64,000 nt of DNA from the NCBI RefSeq assembly GCF_000807675.2, contig NZ_CP019962.1:2728001-2792000 (forward strand), in the 5' to 3' direction. Positions 8,312-16,452 of this stretch are shown one piece after another (positions within the stretch are counted from its first letter, which is position 1; every line of letters starts with the position of its first letter). The notes beneath the pieces are model-generated. The model was not told the DNA's origin. It did not search any database and saw only the letters and a program-made list of their open reading frames with translations. A program made the position numbers and the translations under genes. The stretch is from Eubacterium limosum. GTDB taxonomy: Bacteria > Bacillota > Clostridia > Eubacteriales > Eubacteriaceae.

Positions 8312-8977
8312 ATGAACTTAACAGCATTGACCAAAAAAGTCGTAGAGCTGGAAGATGAAATGGTGACCCGCATTGTAGAGCGGGCGCTGGATCTTGGGGC
8401 TGCCCCTATGGAAATTGTCAATGCCGTCAACGACGGGCTGGACAAGGTGGGACTGCTTTACGAGCGCGGAGAATACAGCATCTCAGACCTGATGATGGCC
8501 GGTGTTATCTTCGAGGATATACTGAACATGGAGGGGATGCAGTTTCCGGCAAGCCAGCAGGAAGAGGTTTTTGCAGATACAATCCTGCTGGGAACCATTG
8601 AAGGCGATATCCATGATATTGGAAAGACAATTTTCCATTCCCTGGCCGTTTCAGTTGGTTTTAATGTCATCGACCTTGGAGTGGATGTGCCAGCTGAGCG
8701 TTTTGTGGAAGAGGCCAGGCGCTGCCACCCCAGCATTATCGGTATCAGCGCAGTGTTGACCAACACTGTGGGCGCCATTCAGCGGGCCATTGACCTGCTG
8801 AAGAATGACCCCGCAACAAAGGATATTACCACCATTATCGGCGGTGCCATGGTCAATATCGACATTGCGGCCATTTCCGGTGCCGATGCCTTTGCCAAAA
8901 CCGCCAAGGACGGCGTCGCTGAGTGTATCCGACTGAAAAAGCTGTTTAACGAAAAAAGACAGGATAAGAAACAATGA
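8312..8977 (+). CDS. Corrinoid protein of methyltransferase system (MtqC/MttC-like)
   Basis: 221 residues with the two-domain layout of methyltransferase corrinoid proteins: an N-terminal helical cap (about residues 1-85) and a Rossmann-like B12-binding domain (about 90-215). The cobalamin-ligating DxHxxG motif is present as EGDIHDIGK, followed by the GVDVP and SAVLTNTVG strands and a late GGAMVN loop. It receives the methyl group from an MttB-like enzyme and passes it to a tetrahydrofolate methyltransferase, which is not in the window. It is the only corrinoid protein visible, so it may serve all three MttB-like enzymes. Its TGA overlaps the ATG of the following GntR gene (ATGA), showing tight coupling. 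Confidence 0.94.
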   Translation: MNLTALTKKVVELEDEMVTRIVERALDLGAAPMEIVNAVNDGLDKVGLLYERGEYSISDLMMAGVIFEDILNMEGMQFPASQQEEVFADTILLGTIEGDIHDIGKTIFHSLAVSVGFNVIDLGVDVPAERFVEEARRCHPSIIGISAVLTNTVGAIQRAIDLLKNDPATKDITTIIGGAMVNIDIAAISGADAFAKTAKDGVAECIRLKKLFNEKRQDKKQ

Positions 8978-9678
8978 GTAATTCTAAATTTAAGTATGAA
9001 GAAATCATTGAGAGCATTAAGCATAAAATATCCACCAATGTTTACAAGGACAACGACCCTCTGCCCTCAGAGACAGCCCTCTGCGCCGAATACGGCGCCA
9101 GCCGGATAACCGTCCGAAAGGCTATATCAGTCCTTCTGTCAGAAGGGCATCTTTACTCCATTCAAGGGAAAGGTAATTACATCAAAAATGTTAAGAAAAA
9201 CAAGTTTTCCATGCGCTACAGCTGTAAAACTATTTTTAACAATGGTTATGACGAAGCCAAGCTGATTTCCTCAAGCCTTGTAACACCGGATGTTTATATG
9301 GTTTATAATCTGAACATTGCACCCAATGAAAGAGTCGTGGCCTTAAAGTGGCTGATTTATGAGGACGGGCTGCCCATCGCCTATGATGAAAAATACCTGC
9401 CCTACTTTGCGGGGATCAATATTTCAGAGAAAAGTCTGAAATATAAAGATTTCTCGGATCTGGTTAAGAACAAGATTTCTGTTTATGAGATGTACCAGGA
9501 TCTGCGGATCAAAGGCGTCAATGCCGATGTGGATGTGGCTGAAAAACTGCGGATTCCGGTGGGCAGTATCCTCATGCTCGTCGAGCTTAACGTCTATGAC
9601 CAGAGCGGTTTGCCCTTTGGATGGGGCAAGCTTTATATCCTGCCGGATAAAACACGGTTTTTTGCCAAGACAGAGTAG
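8974..9678 (+). CDS. GntR/HutC family transcriptional regulator (UTRA domain)
   Basis: 234 residues. The N-terminal winged helix (about 1-70) has the GntR pattern DNDPLPSETALCAEYGASRI followed by TVRKAISVLLSEGHLYSIQGKGNY. The rest is a UTRA ligand-binding domain with the usual strands ERVVALKWLIYEDGLPIAYDE and LPFGWGKLYILPD near the end. It overlaps the corrinoid gene by four bases and is followed after 11 bases by a second GntR gene, so both are probably expressed with the corrinoid gene. A methylated amine effector is likely but inferred only from context. The palindromes at 7000-7029 and the shared promoter motif are candidate targets. Confidence 0.92.
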   Translation: MSNSKFKYEEIIESIKHKISTNVYKDNDPLPSETALCAEYGASRITVRKAISVLLSEGHLYSIQGKGNYIKNVKKNKFSMRYSCKTIFNNGYDEAKLISSSLVTPDVYMVYNLNIAPNERVVALKWLIYEDGLPIAYDEKYLPYFAGINISEKSLKYKDFSDLVKNKISVYEMYQDLRIKGVNADVDVAEKLRIPVGSILMLVELNVYDQSGLPFGWGKLYILPDKTRFFAKTE

Positions 9679-9689
9679 GAGGAATCGTC

Positions 9690-10388
9690 GTGAAAGAGTA
9701 CGAAAACATCGTAGAGGACATTAAAAATAAGATCATTAATAATAAACTGGTCGCTGGGGATAAACTGCCCTCCATTAAGGAAATGACTAAAATTTATAAC
9801 GTGAGCAGTATTACTGTGCGCAACAGCCTGTCCATCTTGTCTAATGAAGGCTATATCGAAACCCGGGAGCGTTCCGGCTGCTATGTAAAGGAGAGCGAAA
9901 ACGACCTGTTCCACATGTTTTTTAACGAGATCACCAATATTAAGGAGACTATCCTGGACACCAAGATACTGAGTATCTCCCAGATCTTTGACTTCAATGG
10001 CCTGGAGGAATTTGACAGCCAGAGCAGTGAGCAGATCCAGACCATTAAAATTCGCCGGACCTTCAATTCCTATCTTGATGCGCCGGTATCCTATGATATT
10101 AAATACCTCCTGCACCACTTCAGCGGTGACACGAAGAAAATGTTTTATTACGACAACCTGCGCCGGATCGACTATTTTCTGGAAAAGGAAATCAACAAGA
10201 CTCTTGAAGTCCGTATGATCCGTCCAACCCAGGACATCATAAACGCACTGAGTATCTCAGAGAGCACCCCGGTGTTTTATTTTAAACAGAAATACTACGA
10301 TAAATATGACCAATTGGTAGCCGTTGGCCAGACCTACACCATCGCGGACAGCATACAGGTGGTGGCCACGAGCCGGAATGGTGTTTGA
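9690..10388 (+). CDS. GntR/HutC family transcriptional regulator (UTRA domain), second copy
   Basis: 232 residues starting at a GTG (9690) six bases after AGGAGG. Winged helix with GDKLPSIKEMTKIYNVSSIT and VRNSLSILSNEGYIETRERSG, then a UTRA-type domain (IKIRRTFNSYLDAPVSYDIKYL; FYFKQKYYDKYDQLVAVGQTYT). It is a diverged paralogue of the preceding regulator. Its stop is only eight bases from the stop of the convergent BCCT gene and no terminator is visible. The last 17 or so codons plus downstream bases are repeated, with about 86% identity, at 18036-18090, where a second gene of this type survives only as its 3' tip. This suggests that the intervening block was inserted or rearranged at the gene end. 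Confidence 0.9.
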   Translation: MKEYENIVEDIKNKIINNKLVAGDKLPSIKEMTKIYNVSSITVRNSLSILSNEGYIETRERSGCYVKESENDLFHMFFNEITNIKETILDTKILSISQIFDFNGLEEFDSQSSEQIQTIKIRRTFNSYLDAPVSYDIKYLLHHFSGDTKKMFYYDNLRRIDYFLEKEINKTLEVRMIRPTQDIINALSISESTPVFYFKQKYYDKYDQLVAVGQTYTIADSIQVVATSRNGV

Positions 10389-10396
10389 GGAGGAAG

Positions 10397-11929
10397 TCAA
10401 TCATGATCAATATGGTTGTATTTTTGGGGATCAATGGCGATTCTAACGGCGCAGATAATTACCAATATAATTAAAAACATTGCGGGAAGACCGCCAATAT
10501 TTGAAAGCATTTTTATACCAGTGATCCCCTCGCTGACAGACATCATAATCCAAGTTACAATACCTACAACGACTACCCATATCATAATAAGAAATTTAGG
10601 CGGTTCAGGCGACTCAGGAGAGATACCCTTACTGCAAAGACTGGAGATGGCAAGAGTAGTGGAATCTGATGCTGTAACAAGCGAGATCAGAACCGCAATC
10701 AGATAGATTGGAATAAGAAAGGCCTCAAGGTGTAAATTGTTAAAAAGTTGATAAATTACATTTTCATATCCAGTGTTAAAGGCTTCGATCAGGCCAGAAG
10801 AGGGATTGTTCATCAAACTGTTAATCGTAGCGCCTGAGATAATGGTGAACCAAATAATGCCAAAGAGAGAAGTGACAAGAAGATTCATGAGAATAATTTC
10901 TTTTATTTTTCGTCCATAGCAGATTCGTCCTAAAAAAACAGCGGTAATGGGCGTCCAGGCCATCCAATTGGCAAAATAGTAAATGGTCCAGCTTTTAGAC
11001 CACGGGTCGTTTGCAGCTGCACCTGTAAACAAAGAACCTTTAAAAAATGTAGTGATAAAATCTCCGAGGCTTTCAGTTGCAAAGCTAAAAATAAATGTAC
11101 TCCCTCCAAAAAGTAAAATAAGCGCTAAGATAATAAAAAAGATGTAAACATTAATATTTGAAAGATATTTAATACCTTTATTAATCCCGGAAACGGCACT
11201 TGTAAAAGTTATACAACTGATAATAGCAATAATAATTCCCCAGACAAAAATATTTGAATCGACCCCGAAAGCTTTACTGATCCCGCCATTGATGCTCAAA
11301 ACTGCAGTGTATAGGGATGCCGCTAAACCAGAAACTAAAGAGAATACACAGATAAAATCAATAATATTTCCAGTTGAGTTCTGATGTTTTTCTGGAATAA
11401 TCGGTGAAATAACTGATCCCAAAGAAAATGGTTTTTTCATATTATAATAAACAAAGGCAAAAACAACTGTCATAAGAGTATAGAGGCCATATGGAAGCAG
11501 TGTCCAGTGACGAAAAATTGCAGACATTGCAAAAAGTGCTGAATCAGGAGACAGGGCTTCAATACCAGAAGACGCTGGAGGATACAGCATGTGCTGAACG
11601 GGTTCGGCAGCCCCCCAAAAAACAATGCCCGAGCCTACTGTAGTGCATAGCGTGATTGAAAACCAGTTCCAAATCGAAAGGGTGGGTTTTGCCGCTTTGC
11701 CACCAATGACAATATGGCCAAGCGGCGAAAAGTACAGAGCAACGCACACAATGAATACGACCAAAGTTGTTAAGATGAATAACCAGCCAAATTGATCGAG
11801 AATCCAGGCGTAAAAATTGCTGGTCAGCATAACAAAAACATCGTTGTCATAAAAAGCTAAAAAAATACAACTGCAAAACAAAATTATTGCCGGCAAAAAA
11901 ACGATTGAATTTATTTTTTTGTTTTTCAT
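10397..11929 (-). CDS. BCCT family betaine/carnitine/choline transporter
   Basis: 510 residues and about twelve helices. Family hallmarks include GSGIVFWGAAEPVQHMLYPP in the region of helices 3-4 and the Trp-rich SWTIYYFANWMAWTP followed by ITAVFLGRICYGR at helix 8. BCCT proteins take up quaternary ammonium compounds such as glycine betaine or carnitine by ion coupling or exchange. As the last gene of the sigma-54-linked block after an mttB-like gene, it probably imports the substrate demethylated by the neighbouring enzymes. The ATG at 11929 has only a modest ribosome binding site (GCGAGG), and a hairpin containing an AGGAGG sequence lies in its leader (11969-12009). Confidence 0.93.
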   Translation of the reverse strand: MKNKKINSIVFLPAIILFCSCIFLAFYDNDVFVMLTSNFYAWILDQFGWLFILTTLVVFIVCVALYFSPLGHIVIGGKAAKPTLSIWNWFSITLCTTVGSGIVFWGAAEPVQHMLYPPASSGIEALSPDSALFAMSAIFRHWTLLPYGLYTLMTVVFAFVYYNMKKPFSLGSVISPIIPEKHQNSTGNIIDFICVFSLVSGLAASLYTAVLSINGGISKAFGVDSNIFVWGIIIAIISCITFTSAVSGINKGIKYLSNINVYIFFIILALILLFGGSTFIFSFATESLGDFITTFFKGSLFTGAAANDPWSKSWTIYYFANWMAWTPITAVFLGRICYGRKIKEIILMNLLVTSLFGIIWFTIISGATINSLMNNPSSGLIEAFNTGYENVIYQLFNNLHLEAFLIPIYLIAVLISLVTASDSTTLAISSLCSKGISPESPEPPKFLIMIWVVVVGIVTWIMMSVSEGITGIKMLSNIGGLPAMFLIILVIICAVRIAIDPQKYNHIDHD

Positions 11930-11968
11930 TTTGGCCTCGCTTAATAATAGAATATTAGTTGAAGATTA

Positions 11969-12009
11969 CCTCCTGTAACTGAAATCTGTATGATCTGATT
12001 TACAGGAGG
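11969..12009 (-). promoter_or_regulatory. Inverted repeat in the leader of the BCCT gene
   Basis: CCTCCTGTAA (11969-11978) and TTACAGGAGG (12000-12009) are perfect ten-base arms around a 21-base loop, in the 106-base gap between the mttB-like stop and the BCCT start. On the transcript the distal arm contains a strong Shine-Dalgarno-like AGGAGG that is not followed by a start codon at normal spacing. No T-tract follows. Confidence 0.65.
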
Positions 12010-12035
12010 CAATTGAGTGATTTGATCGAGTTTAA

Positions 12036-13478
12036 TTAGATATTATCCTGATACTGCGGAGGCAGATAAGGCATAAGGAGCTTGTCTTGTTCTTTGGTAA
12101 TACCGGGTGCTTCATAAGACGAAATTCTCTTTGCGACCTCCTTTCGTGCAGTTTCCAGAATCGAAACAGAACCTTCATTCTGCCAGGTGTTGACATCCTC
12201 CTTGTTAAGGTATTTTGCCATATAAAATTCTTCTCGATACATCTTTGGCGTCCGCCCTTTTAAGAAAGATCCCCTGGGGCCGGTTTCGCGTAAAATATCC
12301 ATACATAATTTTTCATCAGAGCAATCAATACCATCGACCATTCTTCTCGCAAAGGCAACCGCTTCTTCATCTAAAATGAATTTTTCATAACTGAACAGAT
12401 TCATACTCCCCATCATACCGGTAGCATGGAAAATTAAATCAGTACCCGCCTCCATTGTTGACTGTATCATAAACATGGATTCGAGCCCTGCCTGGTAATC
12501 AACCTCTTTAGCATCGGCTTGTCCGCCGCCGGTTCGGCATGGAATTTTATAAAAATCGGCCATCGCATTTGAAGCGTAAATCATCAGCATGGTTTCAGGC
12601 GCGCCAAAGGTTAAAAGCAGCGTTTTCAAATTTGTGCCGGTAGAGGTGTTGCCGTAAATACAGGGAAGACCAGGCTGTATGAGCTGGGCGAACACAATAC
12701 CAGCGAGAATCTCGGCATTGGTGAGGATCATCGTGGAGATCACGCTGTAGGGCGCTGTCAGGACAGGCATGGCACAGGGTGAGAACCAGAGCGGCTGGTT
12801 CGATTCGGCATAGGCAAAAACGCGTTCCAGGGGATCGTGGTCATAGCATAAGGGCGAAAGTGAGTTCACGCAAAAGGTATTTACAATCTTTGTTTTATCG
12901 GTGACGCCCTCGTAACGCCTGATGATTTCGATATCATCCAGCGTGTGCTGGTAGATGGTGTCTTTATCGAGGTTAAACGTGTTTACGAGCATAAAAGGGG
13001 GCAGGGTACTGTATTTTAAGCTCATGGCGGTATGATAATGAATGAGCTGTTTTTGATCAAGGCCCTTTGTGTCTGGTAAATACTCCAGTCGGTTATATTT
13101 TAATTCCTTGCTGGTACAGCAGATTTTAAAAATATTGGTGATATCCTCATTGGTGGTTTTCCGAACCCTGCCATGGTCAGAAATATAGACTGGGCCGCCG
13201 CTGGGCATGGTGATTCGGCTGCCGTTGCCGATCTTGAGATTACCTTTACTTGAAGTTAATTCAAAACTTTCGGGCAGCTGCTGCAACAGGGATTCAATTT
13301 TTTTTCGATCAAAGAAAACTTTTTCGCCTTCAATTCGAAAGCCGTTTTGGCGGAATAGAGCAAGCGCGCGTTCATTTTCAAATAAAACGCCGACTTCTTC
13401 CAAAAGAACTAAGGAATTTTCGTGAATTTTTTCAATGGTTTCCTGTGACACATAGTGGCTGTATTTTTTTGTGTTCAT
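12036..13478 (-). CDS. MttB superfamily methyltransferase (second, sigma-54 block)
   Basis: 480 residues from the ATG at 13478, chosen because AGGAG lies seven bases upstream; a longer open frame runs back to 13592 but would overlap the MFS gene by about 100 bases and adds non-family residues. It carries the COG5598 pattern: NTKKYSHYVSQETIEKIHEN start, NSLSPLCYDHDPLERVFAY, WFSPCAMPVLTAPYSV, and a C-terminal PGITKEQDKLLMPYLPPQY. No amber codon is in frame. It is closely similar to the gene at 14782 (for example LKGRTP then a YREEF/YRDEF segment) and less so to that at 5561, implying a local duplication with the MFS gene between the copies. It probably demethylates a quaternary amine using the corrinoid protein at 8312 (inference). 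Confidence 0.93.
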   Translation of the reverse strand: MNTKKYSHYVSQETIEKIHENSLVLLEEVGVLFENERALALFRQNGFRIEGEKVFFDRKKIESLLQQLPESFELTSSKGNLKIGNGSRITMPSGGPVYISDHGRVRKTTNEDITNIFKICCTSKELKYNRLEYLPDTKGLDQKQLIHYHTAMSLKYSTLPPFMLVNTFNLDKDTIYQHTLDDIEIIRRYEGVTDKTKIVNTFCVNSLSPLCYDHDPLERVFAYAESNQPLWFSPCAMPVLTAPYSVISTMILTNAEILAGIVFAQLIQPGLPCIYGNTSTGTNLKTLLLTFGAPETMLMIYASNAMADFYKIPCRTGGGQADAKEVDYQAGLESMFMIQSTMEAGTDLIFHATGMMGSMNLFSYEKFILDEEAVAFARRMVDGIDCSDEKLCMDILRETGPRGSFLKGRTPKMYREEFYMAKYLNKEDVNTWQNEGSVSILETARKEVAKRISSYEAPGITKEQDKLLMPYLPPQYQDNI

Positions 13479-13489
13479 CATTTTTCTCC

Positions 13490-14764
13490 TTATTTTTGTA
13501 ATGTATTTTCCGTTTTCAGCTGTTTGTTTTTGCCGCGTTTGTAAATAATCAAGGCGAAAACAATGGCGATTATCGCCCAAACGACCATCCATCCAAAGAT
13601 CATATTAAAGCCCATGACAGGGTCTTTATCGAGCCACGCGCCCATGATGCTGGTCATGAAAGCATCGGGTGACAGCGCGATAAATGAAATAATGCCCGAG
13701 GCCATTCCGGTTAGGGCCATTGGAATACCAGCATCGCCTAAAACAGAAAAATAGACAGCTTTGATCCCATAATAGAATAAAGGCAGAACCATGCTGATAA
13801 CCAGGCAGAGCATGACCATTGTGCTTGACAGCGGCGTTGCGACCGCGAGAATAATGACGCCAATCAAAAGATAAACAATGAAAATCAGTCTTGATTTTGC
13901 CTTGTCTGCCAAAATGCCGCCCAGAAGGCCGGCAATCACCAGAATGCCGTAGTTTCGGACAATTCCCAGACCGCTTGAGATTTCGGCTGAAATCCCCAAA
14001 ATTTGCGTGGTATAGGTTCCCAGATAGTTAACACCTGCCATAAAAGTACAGTAGCAGGCAAACATAAAGATAGATAAAATCCAGGTTTCAGGCAGCTTGA
14101 TCGTCGCTATGAAATTATTCCAGGTGGAATGTTTGTCTTTACGGTTTGCCGAGACATCCCTTTTTTCAGCCGGGTCAGATTTGGGAAGGAAAACAAGGCT
14201 CAAAATAGCAAAAACAATATAAGAGACCCCCAGGGTAATAATGATTGTCTGGACGCCGACCCGGATATCTGAAAATTGAACGACAAGCGCCAGCAGGCCA
14301 AGACCAGCCGCACAGCCGAGAACTCCTCTTAGCGCTTCGCTGGTTCCATACAGGCGGCTCTGTTCGTCATCGCTCCCCAGGCCACGCAGAAATTTGATGT
14401 AGGCTGGCCACATGGTAGCAGAGTTAAAAAAAGCAAATAGCGAGTAAATAAGAATCAGTGAGCTATAGGATGGATACATGGCCTCCCAGAAGGCGAGTCC
14501 GGCGCAGACCGTAAAGGAAACCGTCATCAGGCTCCGAATACTGAAGCGGTCAGCGAAGAAGCCGCCGATAAAGTAACTGAACAGCGCGACAAGCCCATAA
14601 ATTGATCCGAGATTTCCTAATTGAAGATTGGTCAGTTCATAGGCGGCAACGTATTGGTCGTAAAAATAAAACCGAATATAAGGGACAATGTAGATCAATT
14701 GACACATGATGCTGATTAGAAATACCAGAAAGTTTCTTTTTCCCTTTGACATAGAGGTTGTCAT
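13490..14764 (-). CDS. MFS transporter
   Basis: 424 residues with twelve predicted helices. The MFS loop signature GGFFADRFSIRSLMTVS follows helix 2 and a related GGILADKAKSRLIF follows helix 8. The sequence resembles the sugar-phosphate/organophosphate-permease-like branch, but the substrate is not readable. It sits between two mttB-like genes, 17 bases after the upstream one, and its stop overlaps the ribosome binding site of the downstream one, so the three are a tight operon. Uptake of a methylated amine or export of the demethylated product are the obvious options. The start ATG at 14764 has AAGGAGAAC upstream. Confidence 0.9.
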   Translation of the reverse strand: MTTSMSKGKRNFLVFLISIMCQLIYIVPYIRFYFYDQYVAAYELTNLQLGNLGSIYGLVALFSYFIGGFFADRFSIRSLMTVSFTVCAGLAFWEAMYPSYSSLILIYSLFAFFNSATMWPAYIKFLRGLGSDDEQSRLYGTSEALRGVLGCAAGLGLLALVVQFSDIRVGVQTIIITLGVSYIVFAILSLVFLPKSDPAEKRDVSANRKDKHSTWNNFIATIKLPETWILSIFMFACYCTFMAGVNYLGTYTTQILGISAEISSGLGIVRNYGILVIAGLLGGILADKAKSRLIFIVYLLIGVIILAVATPLSSTMVMLCLVISMVLPLFYYGIKAVYFSVLGDAGIPMALTGMASGIISFIALSPDAFMTSIMGAWLDKDPVMGFNMIFGWMVVWAIIAIVFALIIYKRGKNKQLKTENTLQK

Positions 14765-14781
14765 TTTAGTTCTCCTTTTTC

Positions 14782-16209
14782 TTATATTTTTTCGATGTAT
14801 TTTTGTGGCAGATATGGCTTTAAGAGTCGTTCCTGTTCTTTGGTAATTTCAGGAGGCTCGTAGGACTGGATACGCTGCTCTACTTTTTTTTGGATGGAAT
14901 CCCGAACCGATTCAGAACCGTGCTGCTGCCACTGGTTTGGATCATCCTTGTTAAAATATTTTGGCATAAAGAATTCATCACGATAGATCTGCGGCGTTCG
15001 TCCTTTCAAAAAAGTTCCGCGGGGGCCTGTTTTTGAAATGAGCTCATAGCATTCTTTTTCTGGACAACAGTCAATACCGCGAAGAATCCGTTCGCACATA
15101 CGATACATTTCCTCGTCTGCAAGAAATTTTTCAAAGCTTACAATATTGAAGCTTCCGATGATGCCGCAGGCGTGGAATAACAAATCAGGGTTCGCGTCCA
15201 GTGACGCATAAATCATCATCATGGACTCACTACCAGCCTGGAAATCAAAATCCTTTGAATCACTTAAACCGCCGCCGGCGCGGCAGGGCAGGCCATAGTA
15301 ATCCGCCAAGGCCTTAGTCGCGTAAGTGATTAAAACACTTTCAGGAGAACCAATGCTCAGCTGTATCGTTTTTAAATTGGTCGAGCCCGAGGTGTTTCCA
15401 TAAACGCAGGGTATCCCAGGGCGAATCATTTGTGATAGGACAAGCCCGGCCAGCGTTTCGGCATTCGTCATTGCCATCATGCCCATTACAGATGGCGGCG
15501 CTGTCAGGAGAGGCATAGCGCATGGTGAAATCCAGATGGGTTGGTTTTCCTCACCAGCGATCAGCATTTTTTCAAGAGGATCATGATCATAGCAGAGAGG
15601 GGAAAGCGTATTAATAGAAATGATACAGACATAATCATTTTGCAATGCCTCGAAATCTTTTATGAGACGCAATCCTCTGACGTATGGATCATGGATATTT
15701 TCGATTTGGAAGGTATTTGGGAGGACGTAAGGGCCAGCCTTGCTTGAATATTTCAGGTGCATCGCCAGTTCAGCATAGATTTTTTGATCCTGGGTAAAAT
15801 CTTTGTCCTCCAAAAAAATATTCATGTAGTTTGTATCCATTAAATCACTGGTGTCCGAAAGCTTAAATTGATTGACCACATCATCGTTTGTCATTTTACG
15901 GACAGCGCCGTTATCCTGGATATAGATATTTCCGGCGGCTGGCATTTTATGACAGAAGCCTTCCCCATAAGCAGAATCCCCTTTGGATGAGCGTATCGTA
16001 AAGCTTTTGGGAATAAGCGCCAAATGTGCTGCAATTATTTTTTCATCCATGTAAACCGTGTTTCCGTCAATTTGAAGCCCGTTTTTTCTGAATATTTCAA
16101 TGATTTTGGGATGCTCAAACCTTACGCCAACTTTCCGTAAAATCCGTAAGGACTCATCGTGAATTTTTTCCACATCCTTGTGTGAAATGAATTTCTCATA
16201 AGAATACAT
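14782..16209 (-). CDS. MttB superfamily methyltransferase (third, first gene of sigma-54 operon)
   Basis: 475 residues with the full COG5598 layout: MYSYEKFISHKDVEKIHDES start, INTLSPLCYDHDPLEKM, WISPCAMPLLTAPPSVMG, GGGLSDSKDFDFQAGSESMM, and the C-terminal EPPEITKEQERLLKPYLPQ. No in-frame amber codon, so pyrrolysine is not used. AGGAGG lies seven bases before the ATG at 16209. A -24/-12 promoter (16261-16276) and two upstream repeats precede it, placing it as the first gene of an operon with MFS, a second MttB-like gene and probably the BCCT transporter. The similarity to the gene at 12036 suggests different but related substrates, or two steps on one substrate. Confidence 0.93.
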   Translation of the reverse strand: MYSYEKFISHKDVEKIHDESLRILRKVGVRFEHPKIIEIFRKNGLQIDGNTVYMDEKIIAAHLALIPKSFTIRSSKGDSAYGEGFCHKMPAAGNIYIQDNGAVRKMTNDDVVNQFKLSDTSDLMDTNYMNIFLEDKDFTQDQKIYAELAMHLKYSSKAGPYVLPNTFQIENIHDPYVRGLRLIKDFEALQNDYVCIISINTLSPLCYDHDPLEKMLIAGEENQPIWISPCAMPLLTAPPSVMGMMAMTNAETLAGLVLSQMIRPGIPCVYGNTSGSTNLKTIQLSIGSPESVLITYATKALADYYGLPCRAGGGLSDSKDFDFQAGSESMMMIYASLDANPDLLFHACGIIGSFNIVSFEKFLADEEMYRMCERILRGIDCCPEKECYELISKTGPRGTFLKGRTPQIYRDEFFMPKYFNKDDPNQWQQHGSESVRDSIQKKVEQRIQSYEPPEITKEQERLLKPYLPQKYIEKI

Positions 16210-16260
16210 ATAGACCTCCTCAGTATTTATTCAATGCGCAAAGGATATATGACATTGTAA

Positions 16261-16276
16261 CGCAAGATATATGCCA
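16261..16276 (-). promoter_or_regulatory. Sigma-54 (-24/-12) promoter
   Basis: On the minus strand the sequence is TGGCAT-ATATC-TTGCG, matching the consensus TGGCAY-N5-TTGCW with the invariant GG and GC ten bases apart. It lies 52 bases upstream of the mttB-like start at 16209 and next to a gene for a sigma-54 activator, which supports its function. Confidence 0.85.
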
Positions 16277-16347
16277 AAAATAAATCATAAAAAAAGAATA
16301 ATTAGCGAAAAAAGAGACGGTTTAATGGATAATTCCTTTCAATAAAG

Positions 16348-16378
16348 TAAAAAAAACCGACATAGTCAGTTTTTTTTA
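16348..16378. promoter_or_regulatory. Candidate upstream activator site 1 (or activator-gene terminator)
   Basis: CCGACATAGTCAG at 16357-16369, whose complement CTGACTATGTCGG shares CTGACTAT-TC with a second site at 16409-16423. It is centred in a longer palindrome with A-run and T-run flanks, so on either strand it could also work as an intrinsic terminator for the activator gene ending at 16453. The centre is about 90 bases upstream of the -24/-12 promoter. Confidence 0.55.
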
Positions 16379-16408
16379 CATAAAAACATCATGAAAAAGT
16401 GGGGAGTA

Positions 16409-16423
16409 GACTGAAATAGTCAG
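16409..16423. promoter_or_regulatory. Candidate upstream activator site 2
   Basis: GACTGAAATAGTCAG, with GACT/AGTC dyad symmetry, repeats the CTGACTATxTC core of site 1. The two centres are about 53 bases (five helical turns) apart, and the distance to the -24/-12 promoter is about 140 bases, normal for binding sites of sigma-54 activators. Confidence 0.55.
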
Positions 16424-16452
16424 GAAACTTTACAGTATTTCTGCGAAAAAGA

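Noticed and set aside
12036-13592. Longer form of the second mttB-like gene starting at 13592
   Set aside because: The extra 38 residues do not fit the family and overlap the MFS gene; the ATG at 13478 has AGGAG at good spacing.
5561-16209. Pyrrolysine-type trimethylamine methyltransferase
   Set aside because: None of the three MttB-like frames contains an in-frame TAG, so pyrrolysine is not expected.
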